DNA from: Burkholderia gladioli
GTDB taxonomy: Bacteria > Pseudomonadota > Gammaproteobacteria > Burkholderiales > Burkholderiaceae
DNA length: 64,000 nucleotides
Assembly (NCBI RefSeq): GCF_000959725.1
Contig: NZ_CP009322.1
Location: 3,410,001 to 3,474,000, forward strand
Reading direction: 5' to 3'
The first letter of the stretch is position 1; each line of letters starts with the position of its first letter. The translations under genes were made by a program, and so were the position numbers. The notes under the pieces were generated by a model. The model made no database searches. It was not told the origin of the DNA and saw only the letters and a list, made by a program, of their open reading frames with translations. Below, in pieces: positions 51,257 to 59,511 of the stretch.

Positions 51257-51643
51257 TCAGTAGGCGGAGGCTTCCGCGCTTTCCAGGTTGTGGCGCTCGT
51301 GCCCCTGGAGCGGCGGGTTGAAGACACTCACCAGTACCAGGTCCTGGTCCTTGCCGCCGCGCAGGTAATGGCGGTCGTGCTGGTCGAGCACGTAGATGGT
51401 GCCGGGGCGGATCGGAAACACGTTGCCCTTCATGTCTTCGACCTCGCCCTCGCCGGCGATGCAGTAGCAGGCCTCGAGGTGATTCCGGTATTGCAGCAGG
51501 GATTCGGTGCCGGCACGCACCACGGTATGGCAGACGCCATAACCCATGCCATCGCGTTCCGTCAGCAGCCGGTGGCTGGTGCCGGAGCCCCATTCGACCA
51601 GCAAACCGTCGTTCTCGACATCTCTCAGGTTCCGGATGAACAC
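51257..51643 (-). CDS. Ectoine-synthase-like cupin without ectAB (solitary EctC)
   Basis: A 128-residue cupin with the EctC outline: [80 protein letters not shown] and [11 protein letters not shown]. The metal-site Glu, Tyr and His positions of EctC are kept. EctC normally cyclises N-gamma-acetyl-diaminobutyrate to ectoine. Neither ectA nor ectB is near, so it probably cyclises a different diamino- or amido-acid here; EctC is known to act on glutamine in side reactions. GTG 51643 has AAAGGAG. It is the first gene of the operon. Confidence 0.88.
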   Translation of the reverse strand: MFIRNLRDVENDGLLVEWGSGTSHRLLTERDGMGYGVCHTVVRAGTESLLQYRNHLEACYCIAGEGEVEDMKGNVFPIRPGTIYVLDQHDRHYLRGGKDQDLVLVSVFNPPLQGHERHNLESAEASAY

Positions 51644-51753
51644 TTTGCACTCCTTTCTTTGTTGTAAGGAATTCTTGTTTTGCTTACGGTGCCGGCCCGG
51701 CTCGCATGGCCGGCGAGAAGGGGGAGGCACGTGACATGGAGACAGGTCTGTTT

Positions 51754-51770
51754 TTGTAGTTTTTCAACAA
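51754..51770. promoter_or_regulatory. Twin palindrome, copy 1
   Basis: TTGTAG-TTTTT-CAACAA. Together with the copy at 51873 it fits TTGTAG-N5-C(T/A)ACAA. This copy is 111 bp before the cupin start codon, where a repressor or activator of the leftward cluster would bind. Confidence 0.6.
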
Positions 51771-51872
51771 TAGCTGTGAACAAAGGCAGCGGTCAATAGC
51801 AAATTTCGTGGGAATTTAGTGAGATGTCGGTGGTTTTACGCCAGATGGCGAAATGACGATTGTCGATTGGGG

Positions 51873-51889
51873 TTGTAGTTTTGCTACAA
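51873..51889. promoter_or_regulatory. Twin palindrome, copy 2 (perfect)
   Basis: TTGTAG-TTTTG-CTACAA has perfect 6-base arms. It is 119 bp from copy 1, centre to centre, between the cupin and the GH114 genes. Confidence 0.62.
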
Positions 51890-52160
51890 GATGATCGCGG
51901 CATATCGAATGTGTCGATCAGTTTCGGCGTTCGCGAGAGGCGATGCCGAAGACGGGGCGTGTGCAGATTTGTTGCTCGTTGGTTGGCAATAAGGCGTTGA
52001 TTGTGTAGCCATGCTGATTTTTGAAGGGATGTGTCGACGGCGATCCGATTCGTGCCGCCAATGACTAGACTGCCGAGCGTTGCACGATTGCCTGTCGTGA
52101 ACCTTCGGGCGCTGCCACCGGCACCCGACGCCATCGTCCATCCAACAGGAGCGGGTTCCC

Positions 52161-53051
52161 ATGAAGCACGCATACAAGTGGTTCGGTGCCGCGCTTGCGC
52201 TGGTCGGCGCCTCGGCCCTGCAGGCCTGCGGCGGCGATTCCGCCGCTGCGCCGTCGCCGTCGATCGGCATGGCGCGGGTATCGTCCGAGCCGGCGCCGCC
52301 GGCCGCACTCTCCTCGCGCTGGCAACCCGTCGCCTCCGACACGTGGCAATGGCAGTTGCGGGGCAAGCTCAATCGCAGCTACGCCGTCGCGATCTACGAC
52401 ATCGACCTGTTCGACAACAGCGCGCAGACGATCGCCGATCTGCACCAGGCGGGCCGCAAGGTGGTCTGCTATTTCTCGGCCGGCAGCTCGGAAGACTGGC
52501 GCCCGGACTTCGGCCAGTTCGCCCCCGCCGACAAGGGCAAGGTGGTCAAGCGCTCGCCGGACAGCGACTGGGAAGGCGAGAACTGGCTCGACACGCGTTC
52601 GGCCAATGTCCGCGCGATCATGACGGCGCGTCTCGATCGCGCCGTCGCCAAGGGCTGCGACGGTGTCGAGCCCGACAACGTCGACGCCTACGCGAACGAT
52701 TCCGGCTTTCCGCTCACGCCCGCCGACCAGGCCGATTTCAACCGCTTCATCGCCGCCGAGGCGCGCCGCCGCAATCTCGCGGTGGGCCTGAAGAACGACG
52801 TCGACCAGATCGCGCTGCTGGCGCCGTCCTTCGATTTCGCCGTCAACGAGGAATGTCACGAACAAGGCGAATGCGACAAGTACGGCCCGTTCACCTCGGC
52901 CAACAAGCCGGTCCTGAACGCGGAGTACGAGGCCAGCTACCGGACCTCGGCCGGCCAGCGCGCGCTGTGCGCCGACGCGCGCGCCCGCAAGCTGCGGACC
53001 CTGGTGCTGAGCATGGACCTGGACGACAGCTACCGCTTCAGTTGCGATTGA
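52161..53051 (+). CDS. GH114-family lipoprotein (endo-alpha-1,4-polygalactosaminidase-like)
   Basis: A 296-residue lipoprotein; lipobox L-Q-A-C with Cys23. The catalytic domain shows W-Q-W-Q-L, VAIYDIDLFDNSAQTIADLH, VVCYFSAGSSEDWRPDF, the conserved GCDGVEPDNVDAY and DFAVNEECHEQGEC. These are the hallmarks of GH114, a TIM-barrel family that cuts galactosamine polymers such as Pel exopolysaccharide and fungal galactosaminogalactan. CAGGAG precedes the ATG at 52161. It is outward facing or periplasmic and starts a rightward group of exported proteins. Confidence 0.88.
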   Translation: MKHAYKWFGAALALVGASALQACGGDSAAAPSPSIGMARVSSEPAPPAALSSRWQPVASDTWQWQLRGKLNRSYAVAIYDIDLFDNSAQTIADLHQAGRKVVCYFSAGSSEDWRPDFGQFAPADKGKVVKRSPDSDWEGENWLDTRSANVRAIMTARLDRAVAKGCDGVEPDNVDAYANDSGFPLTPADQADFNRFIAAEARRRNLAVGLKNDVDQIALLAPSFDFAVNEECHEQGECDKYGPFTSANKPVLNAEYEASYRTSAGQRALCADARARKLRTLVLSMDLDDSYRFSCD

Positions 53052-53062
53052 TCGGGAATCGA

Positions 53063-53084
53063 GGGGGCCGGCATGCCGGCCCCC
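53063..53084. repeat. 22-bp perfect palindrome after GH114
   Basis: GGGGGCCGGCA and its exact reverse complement lie back to back (53063-53084), 11 bp after the GH114 stop, followed by seven A. It folds as a strong stem but lacks a U-tract on the plus strand. Confidence 0.6.
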
Positions 53085-53210
53085 AAAAAAATCCTGATAC
53101 CTCCATCAGCTCCCTTCTGCCAAACGAAATACTGCCATCGCATCGCCTGCCCAGAATCCACTGCGTTCACCGGCCTGGTCCGGACATTCAAAACAGCGGA
53201 AGGGGGAAGC

Positions 53211-55292
53211 ATGCGGAAAACGACACTCGCGCGCCTGCTGGGCGGGTTGGTCCTGGTCGCCACGCTCGGCGCCTGCGGCGGCAATTCTGACAGCGGCGCG
53301 GGCAGCGGCGGCAGCTCGGCGGCGGCCGGCGGCTCGACCACGCCGGTGCAGACCAGCAGCCAGCACGCGCTGCTGATCCAGCTCGACGGCGCGACCTATG
53401 CCGCGCTGGCGGCCGGCATCGCCAACGGTTCGCTGCCGAACCTCGCCAAGCTGCATGTGGCGCCGGCCTATAGCGGCGGCCTCAACGGCACGCTCTCGCA
53501 GCAGCCGAACCTCGATACGCCGAGCTGGGCCACGTTGCTGACGGGCACCTGGGCCAATCGCCACCAGGTGCTGTCCGATGCGCCGAACCAGGCGCTGCAG
53601 GCGCCCACCCTGTTCGACGCGCTGAAGACGGCCAAGGCCGGCAAGCTCGGCGCGGCCGTCGATTCGGCGGGCCTGGCCTCGCTGCTTGGCATCGACCGCA
53701 ATGCCGGCAATCTCGACACGCTCTCGAACTGCGCCTCGGTCGACAGTTGCGTGACGCAGCAGGGCGTCTCGATGATCGACCAGGGTTATGCGCTGGTGGT
53801 CGCGCAATACCATTCGGCGCAGGATGCCGCGCTGAACTACGGGCTCGGCGCCTCCGCCTATGCGAGCACGCTGCAGCAGCTCGATGCCGCGGTCGGCACG
53901 CTGGCCGCCGAGACCGCCAAGCGCAGCGGCGAGAACTGGCTGATCCTGGTCACCGGCAGCCACGGGCTCAACGCGGCGGGCGGCGCCGACGGCCTGCCGC
54001 TGCTGCCGGAATCCACCACCTTCGTCGCGATGAACCAGGCCGACAACGGCCGGCTCGGCAGCGCCGCGCAGCCGGCCTCGCTGGCCGACCTGCATGCGCG
54101 CGCCAGCATCGCCGACCTCGCGCCCACCGTGCTGGCCCAGCTCGGCGCGCTGCCGGCCGCCTCCGCCTACGCGCTGGACGGCGGCGAGCTGATCGGCGCG
54201 CAGCCGGTCTCGCAACTGACGAGCGCGAGCCCCGACAGCCGCAGCCTGGTGCTGTCCTGGACGGCGCCCGCCAGCGGCGCGATCACCGTGTTGCGCGCCG
54301 GCCAGCAGATCGCCACGCTGCCGGCCGGCACCAGCAGCTACACCGACAGCCAGCTCGGCCTGAGCGCGGCCGGCACCTACAGCTTCGACTACGTGGTGAC
54401 GGCCGGCAACGCGCCGCTCGGCACCATCGCGCGGATCGCCTACGTACCGCCGCCGCCTCCGCCCCCGACGCTGGCCACCACCCTGAAGAACAACCTGGTG
54501 TCCTACTACCCGTTCGGCGCGCTGCCGGCGGCCGATGCGCTGAACGCCAGCACCCTGGGCCCGTTCGCGTCGGACGCGGACGGCGGCTCGCTGGCGGCCG
54601 ATCCGTTCGGCTCGCAGGGGCTGCAGGTCAACACGCAGACCGTCGACACCAACGGCTTCGACGGCTACAAGCTGGTGCAGAACGCCGACATCACCGCCCA
54701 GTCGCAGTTCACGATCGGCATGTGGGTGAAGACGCCGTGCAGCGACGTGGTGGGCTTCGGCACCCCGGTGTTCGCCAACAAGAACTGGCAGACCGGCAAG
54801 AACCCCGGCATCGCGATCGGCCTGTTCCCGCAGGTGTCGGGCGCGCCCTCGGGCAGTTGCAACATCCAGTTCAACGCGGGCGACGGCACCAACCGCAACG
54901 ACCTGAAGACCATGAGCGTGAGCGGCAACCAATGGGCCTACGCGGCCTTCGTGATCGACACGGCGGCCAAGACCATGACGGCCTATACCTTCGATCCGGT
55001 GCTCGGCGAGCAGAAGCAGAGCACGCCGCTCACGGTCGCGCCGTCGGCGCTCACGGGCCTCAACAACAAGACCTTCGGCATCAACGAGGACGGCACCGGT
55101 CAGTACCACATGCTGGCCTGCGGCAAGCCCGCCAGTTCCTATCCCGGCGGCTACACGGTCAACGGCTGCACCACGGTCAAGCCGAACCTCGAGGGCTTCT
55201 CGGACCTCGCGATCTGGAATCGCGTGCTCACCGAGAGCGAGCTGCAATCGATCGCGGGCTCGGGCAAGCCGCTGTCCACCATCCTCCACTGA
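53211..55292 (+). CDS. Lipoprotein with degenerate phosphodiesterase-like domain and C-terminal LamG domain
   Basis: A 693-residue lipoprotein (lipobox L-G-A-C, Cys22). Residues about 50-360 match the type I phosphodiesterase/alkaline phosphatase superfamily: D59 in LLIQLDG, nucleophile T103 in LDTPSWATLLTGTWANRH. The usual D-x3-H pair after QYHSAQDAAL is not intact, and the final S-D-H-G is V-T-G-S-H-G (S250, H251), so several metal ligands are missing. A fibronectin-like segment and a Pro-rich linker lead to a LamG fold (SYYPFGALPAADALNA to RVLTESELQSI). The ATG at 53211 has GGAAGGGGGAA upstream. Possibly a surface binding protein rather than a working enzyme. Confidence 0.78.
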   Translation: MRKTTLARLLGGLVLVATLGACGGNSDSGAGSGGSSAAAGGSTTPVQTSSQHALLIQLDGATYAALAAGIANGSLPNLAKLHVAPAYSGGLNGTLSQQPNLDTPSWATLLTGTWANRHQVLSDAPNQALQAPTLFDALKTAKAGKLGAAVDSAGLASLLGIDRNAGNLDTLSNCASVDSCVTQQGVSMIDQGYALVVAQYHSAQDAALNYGLGASAYASTLQQLDAAVGTLAAETAKRSGENWLILVTGSHGLNAAGGADGLPLLPESTTFVAMNQADNGRLGSAAQPASLADLHARASIADLAPTVLAQLGALPAASAYALDGGELIGAQPVSQLTSASPDSRSLVLSWTAPASGAITVLRAGQQIATLPAGTSSYTDSQLGLSAAGTYSFDYVVTAGNAPLGTIARIAYVPPPPPPPTLATTLKNNLVSYYPFGALPAADALNASTLGPFASDADGGSLAADPFGSQGLQVNTQTVDTNGFDGYKLVQNADITAQSQFTIGMWVKTPCSDVVGFGTPVFANKNWQTGKNPGIAIGLFPQVSGAPSGSCNIQFNAGDGTNRNDLKTMSVSGNQWAYAAFVIDTAAKTMTAYTFDPVLGEQKQSTPLTVAPSALTGLNNKTFGINEDGTGQYHMLACGKPASSYPGGYTVNGCTTVKPNLEGFSDLAIWNRVLTESELQSIAGSGKPLSTILH

Positions 55293-55304
55293 CGGAACGC
55301 CGAC

Positions 55305-55580
55305 ATGAACGCGAATTTCCCGGGCCGCCGCGGCGCCCATCTCGTGCGCGCGCTGCTGGCCGCCTGCGCCCTGAGCGTGCTGCTGGCCGCTTGCGGCGGC
55401 GACTCCTCGGACGGCGCCGCGCCTGCCCCCACCAAGGCCGATGCCGCGCCGGCCGGCTCCGGCGGCGCCAGCGCGCCGGTGCCGATCGTGGTGATGCCGG
55501 GCGCCGGGCCGTGCCCGGCCTCGGGGACGACCGCGCTGCCGTCGCCCTCGCTGAATGCCCAGCTGCGCTGCGCGCCGTGA
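55305..55580 (+). CDS. Small Ala/Pro-rich lipoprotein
   Basis: A 91-residue lipoprotein with lipobox L-A-A-C (Cys30) and a low-complexity, Ala/Gly/Pro/Ser-rich mature part holding two more cysteines (GPCPASG and LRCAP). It begins 12 bp after the LamG protein stop and 34 bp before the phospholipase gene, so it is part of that transcript. Function unknown; it may anchor or assist the neighbours. Confidence 0.75.
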   Translation: MNANFPGRRGAHLVRALLAACALSVLLAACGGDSSDGAAPAPTKADAAPAGSGGASAPVPIVVMPGAGPCPASGTTALPSPSLNAQLRCAP

Positions 55581-55614
55581 CGCGCGCCTTCCCGCGACGA
55601 ACCCAGATCCGATC

Positions 55615-57753
55615 ATGACCCTCATCGACCGCCGCTCCTTCCTCCGTGCCGCCGCCGCCGGCACGGCCTTCTCGATGTTCCCGCCGGCGATCCGCCGCGC
55701 GCTGGCGATTCCGGCCAACAACCAGACCGGCACGATCAACGACGTCCAGCACGTCGTGATCTTCATGCAGGAAAACCGTTCCTTCGACCATTACTTCGGC
55801 AGCATGGCCGGCGTGCGCGGCTTCGGCGATCGCTTCACGATCCCGCAGCCGGGCGGCGCCACGGTCTGGCAGCAGAGCGACGGCGTGCGCCCGGTGCTGC
55901 CGTTCTACCTCGACAGCACCAAGGGCAACGCGCTGCTGGTGGGCGGCGCGCATTCGTGGTCCGACGCGCATTCCGCCTGGGACGGCGGGCGCATGACCGC
56001 CTGGCCCGCCTCCAAGGGCGATGCCTCGATGGGGTACCTGCAGCAGGGCGACCTGCCGTTCCACTTCGCGCTGGCCAACGCCTTCACGATCTGCGACGCC
56101 TATCACTGCTCGCTGCACGGCGGCACCAACTCGAACCGCATCTTCCAGTGGACCGGCACCAACGGCCCGACCGGCTCGAACACGGCGGTGGTCAACAACA
56201 ACGGCTGGGACGATTTCGGCCCGTCGGCCACGGGCCTGTCGTGGACCACCTATCCCGAGCGCCTGCAGGCGGCCGGCGTGAGCTGGAAGGTCTACCAGAA
56301 CCAGCCCGACAACTACACCGACAACCCGCTGGCCGGCTTCGCCACCTTCCGCAAGGTCAACGAGACCCTGGCGGGCTCGCCGGACGCGCCCTACACGCCG
56401 GCCATGGAAGCGCTCTCGCCGCTCTACAAGGGGATCGGCAACACCATGCCCGACGGCGGCTTCCTGCAGGCGCTGGCCGACGACATCGCGGCCAACCGCA
56501 TGCCGCAGGTGAGCTGGATCGTGTCGCCGCAAGCCTATTGCGAGCACCCCGGCGTGTCGACGCCGGGGCAGGGCGCCTACTACCTGCAACTGCTGCTCGA
56601 TACGCTGACCGCGAACCCGGATGTCTGGAGCAAGACGGTGCTGCTCGTGAACTACGACGAGAACGACTGCTTCTTCGACCACATGCCGCCGCCGAACGCG
56701 CCCACGCGCAATGCCGACGGCAGCTACGCGGGCAACTCCACCGTCACCACGCAGTACGAATACTTCACGGTGCCGAACCCGACCGGCGATTCCTCGCCGC
56801 TCAAGCCCGATGGCCTGTCGTATGGCGCGGGGCCGCGCGTGCCGATGTTCGTGGTGTCGCCGTGGAGCGCGGGCGGCTGGGTCAACTCGCAGGTGTTCGA
56901 CCACACCTCGGTGCTGCGCTTCCTCGAGCAGCGCTTCGGCATCCAGGAGCCGAACATCAGCCCGTGGCGCCGTACGGTGTTCGGCGACCTGACCTCGGCC
57001 TTCAATTTCCGCAACCCGAACGCGGCCGCGACCAGCGCGCGCTCGGCGCCCACCAAGGCCGCCGCCGACGCGCAGTCGACCCAGCAGAGCCACGCGGGCG
57101 CGGTGCCGGTGCCGTCGGTCAGCGCGCAGACGATGCCCAAGCAACAATCGGGCACGCGCGGCTCGCGTGCGCTGCCCTACGAGCTGCATACCAGCGCGAA
57201 CGCCGACGTGGCGGGCGGCAAGCTGTGGCTGTCGTTCAGCAATACCGGCTCGGCCGGCGCGGTGTTCCATGTCTACGACAAGCTGCACCTGGATCGCGTG
57301 CCGCGTCGTTATACGGTGGAGGCCGGCAAGCAGTTGTCGGATTCCTGGAACGCGGTGGCCGACGACGCGGGCAGCTACGACCTCTGGGTGCTCGGGCCGA
57401 ACGGCTTCCTGCGCGAGTTCAAGGGCAACGTGAGCGCGGCCGCCAACGGCCCGGCTCCCGAGGTGCGCGTCTGCTACGACCCGACCAACAACGCGGTCTA
57501 TCTCACCATCATGAACGTCGGCAAGGCGGCCAGCCAGGTGACGGTGACTTCGAACGCCTATCGCAGCGACGGCCCGTGGAGCTATGCGGTGCCGGCCGGC
57601 ATGCAGGTCGAGCCGTACTGGACGCTGGACGCCTCGAGCAGCTGGTACGACTTCACGCTGAGCGCCGAGAACGGCCTGTCGCGGCGCTTCGCCGGCCGCG
57701 TCGAGACCGGCCGCGACGGCATCAGCGATCCGGCAATGGGCGTGCTCGGCTGA
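55615..57753 (+). CDS. Phosphocholine-specific phospholipase C, Tat-exported
   Basis: A 712-residue enzyme. The N-terminus D-R-R-S-F-L-R-A-A-A-A-G is a twin-arginine signal. The phosphoesterase domain has ENRSFDHYFGSM (catalytic Thr/Ser region), SLHGGTNSNR, VNYDENDCFFDHMPPP and VFDHTSVLRFLEQRFG. Two C-terminal PLC repeats follow (SRALPYELHTSANADVAGGK onward). Relatives hydrolyse phosphatidylcholine and sphingomyelin and act as virulence factors in Pseudomonas and Burkholderia. The start codon ATG at 55615 has a weak ribosome-binding site. The end overlaps the convergent LysR gene by 32 bp. Confidence 0.93.
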   Translation: MTLIDRRSFLRAAAAGTAFSMFPPAIRRALAIPANNQTGTINDVQHVVIFMQENRSFDHYFGSMAGVRGFGDRFTIPQPGGATVWQQSDGVRPVLPFYLDSTKGNALLVGGAHSWSDAHSAWDGGRMTAWPASKGDASMGYLQQGDLPFHFALANAFTICDAYHCSLHGGTNSNRIFQWTGTNGPTGSNTAVVNNNGWDDFGPSATGLSWTTYPERLQAAGVSWKVYQNQPDNYTDNPLAGFATFRKVNETLAGSPDAPYTPAMEALSPLYKGIGNTMPDGGFLQALADDIAANRMPQVSWIVSPQAYCEHPGVSTPGQGAYYLQLLLDTLTANPDVWSKTVLLVNYDENDCFFDHMPPPNAPTRNADGSYAGNSTVTTQYEYFTVPNPTGDSSPLKPDGLSYGAGPRVPMFVVSPWSAGGWVNSQVFDHTSVLRFLEQRFGIQEPNISPWRRTVFGDLTSAFNFRNPNAAATSARSAPTKAAADAQSTQQSHAGAVPVPSVSAQTMPKQQSGTRGSRALPYELHTSANADVAGGKLWLSFSNTGSAGAVFHVYDKLHLDRVPRRYTVEAGKQLSDSWNAVADDAGSYDLWVLGPNGFLREFKGNVSAAANGPAPEVRVCYDPTNNAVYLTIMNVGKAASQVTVTSNAYRSDGPWSYAVPAGMQVEPYWTLDASSSWYDFTLSAENGLSRRFAGRVETGRDGISDPAMGVLG

Positions 57754-58660
57754 GCCGGGCGGCGGGCGGCGGCTCGCCTTCGTCGGTGCGCGAGCGGGCG
57801 CACGGCTCGACATTGGCCATGAAGGCCGAGATCAGCCGCGTGCCGCCGCGCGCGTCGAGGTAGTAGAGGTACTCGTGCATCGGCGGCATCTCGTCGACCA
57901 GCGGGATCGCGCACAGCTCGGGATCGCCGCCCACCTCGCCGCGCGGCATCAGCGTGCAGCCCATGTCGTGCCGCACTGCCTCGCGCACCGCTTCGCGGCT
58001 GCCCAGCTCGATCACGCTGGCGGGCAGTTCGATACCGGCCAGCCGCAGCACGTCTTCCATCATCGAGCGCGTGCGCGAGCCTGGTTCGCGCAGCAGCAGC
58101 GCCTCGCCGGCCAGCGCCGCGAGCGGGATGGCCTCGCGCGTGGCGAACGGGTGGGACGGGTGCACCACCACCACCAGCGGATCGTTGGCGATGGTGTGCC
58201 GCACGAAACGCGGATCGTCGTCGCGCTGCGAGGAGACGGCGATATCGACGCGAAAATCCACCAGCGCGTCGAGCACCTGCTGCGAGTTGCCGATCTCGAT
58301 GCTGATCTTCACGGCCGGATACTGGCGCCGGAATGCCGCGATCGCGGGCAGGATGTAGAACGGGCCGGTGGTGCCGACGCGCAGGTTGCCGGTGCGCAGC
58401 TCGCGTTCGTTGCGCAGCGCGAAGTCGATGTCGTTCTCGATCTGCATCATCTGGCCGACCAGCGGCATCAGCGAGGCGCCCGCGTCGCTGAGGTCGAGCC
58501 GGTTGCCGCGCCGATGGAACAGCTCGACCCCGTAATGGCGCTCGAGCTGCTGGATTCGCGAGGTGATGGTGGGCTGGCTCATGTCGAGCCGCCTGGCCGC
58601 GGCGGTCACGCTGCCCTGGCGAGCGGTTTCGTAGAAGGCGGCGAGAAGCAGGGGGAGCAT
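57722..58660 (-). CDS. LysR-family regulator, phosphonate-type
   Basis: A 312-residue LysR protein. HTH: LPLLLAAFYETARQGSVTAA, ARRLDMSQPTITSRIQQLER. The body (LRVGTTGPFYILPAIAAFRR, VDIAVSSQRDDDPRFVRHTI, VVHPSHPFATREAIPLAALA, LLLREPGSRTRSMMEDVLRL) matches regulators linked to 2-aminoethylphosphonate use. GGGGGAG precedes the ATG at 58660. It is convergent to, and overlaps, the phospholipase C gene. No phosphonate gene is near, so it may control release of phosphate or choline from lipid head groups instead; this is speculative. Confidence 0.88.
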   Translation of the reverse strand: MLPLLLAAFYETARQGSVTAAARRLDMSQPTITSRIQQLERHYGVELFHRRGNRLDLSDAGASLMPLVGQMMQIENDIDFALRNERELRTGNLRVGTTGPFYILPAIAAFRRQYPAVKISIEIGNSQQVLDALVDFRVDIAVSSQRDDDPRFVRHTIANDPLVVVVHPSHPFATREAIPLAALAGEALLLREPGSRTRSMMEDVLRLAGIELPASVIELGSREAVREAVRHDMGCTLMPRGEVGGDPELCAIPLVDEMPPMHEYLYYLDARGGTRLISAFMANVEPCARSRTDEGEPPPAARLSRARPLPDR

Positions 58661-59001
58661 GGCGGGAGGCGCGCGCGGGCGACAGGCGGAAGGAGCGGGC
58701 AGTGTGTGGCGGCCGCGTGTCGGCTTGATGGCAGGGCGGCGCACGGGTTTGCCGGGAATACCTGCGTCGATTCGATAATGCGAACGAGAACGATGGGATT
58801 GATTTTTCAATATCCCGCCATGAATAGCATCCGATGTTTTTAAAATCCCGGAATGGCAGGCGGGGAATCGTATTGAAATGCGTTGACCGCCATGTTGGCC
58901 GGGAATAATCTGATTCTGGTTCCGTCATTGCGGACGCCATTTCGAATCCAGGTATGACCGCGTGGCGGTTCTTTCGTCGTTTTCAAGCTCGGGAGACCAC
59001 G
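58661..59001. other. Intergenic region, no supported gene
   Basis: About 340 bases between divergent genes, AT-rich between 58780 and 58960. It carries promoters for the LysR gene and for the Cys-rich peptide. No clear operator, hairpin with U-tract or frame. Confidence 0.5.
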
Positions 59002-59235
59002 ATGTCGAAGCTCGGAAAAATCGTCTTGATCGCGCTGGCCAGCGGCTTGCTGATTGGCGGCAATGCCGCGAACGCGGCGGCAAAGGCATTCTGCTATTAC
59101 CACCACAACTGCCCGGACGACGGCAAGCTGCCGAAGAACGGGCCGCCCGAGCAATACACCAAGCAGCAATGCAAGAACGGCGGCGGCAAGAGCTGGGGCG
59201 ACGATCCCAAGAGTTGCGAGAACGTCAACAAGTGA
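59002..59235 (+). CDS. Secreted Cys-rich small protein
   Basis: A 77-residue protein. The signal peptide (MSKLGKIVLIALASGLLIGG, ends near N-A-A-N-A) is followed by a mature peptide of about 52 residues with four cysteines in the order C-x5-C-x18-C-x13-C and a charged, Gly/Lys-rich middle. The mature form can hold two disulfides. It is exported to the periplasm and perhaps beyond. GGGAGACC stands before the ATG at 59002. No family recognised. A small disulfide-rich effector, inhibitor or toxin is possible. Confidence 0.75.
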   Translation: MSKLGKIVLIALASGLLIGGNAANAAAKAFCYYHHNCPDDGKLPKNGPPEQYTKQQCKNGGGKSWGDDPKSCENVNK

Positions 59236-59511
59236 AATGCGGGCGGCGCCGAATCGATGTCGTCGCGCTTCGGCGTCGGGCGTGAGTTTGATTTTCACAT
59301 CCGGCATGTCATTAATCGTTGAATTAATAAATATGTTCAGTGAGTGACGGAAAAGTGAAGAGATAATCGTCGCGGCCCGGGAGCGGCCGCGACATGGGCT
59401 TCCCGCTCGGAAAGTCGTTCGACACGCCGCCGCGCTTTGCCGATAATTCACGCGGCCCGGGCGCGCCATGAAGGCGCCCCCGCTTCGACCGATACGACCG
59501 ACCCGAGAATC

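Larger units (their letters stand above)
51644..52160. other. AT-rich control region between the cluster and the GH114 gene
   Basis: About 520 bases, clearly more AT-rich than any neighbour. It holds the leftward cluster promoter and the rightward GH114 promoter and contains twin 17-bp palindromes (separate entries). No reading frame of note. The base composition alone marks it as a regulatory or transferred patch. Confidence 0.6.

Noticed and set aside
53106..55766. 886-codon minus-strand reading frame
   Set aside because: Shadow of the LamG lipoprotein gene; Arg/Gly/His-rich and without domain motifs. Long antisense frames are expected at this GC content.
55228..57813. 861-codon minus-strand reading frame
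   Set aside because: Antisense of the phospholipase C gene, with low-complexity Arg/His/Ala composition.
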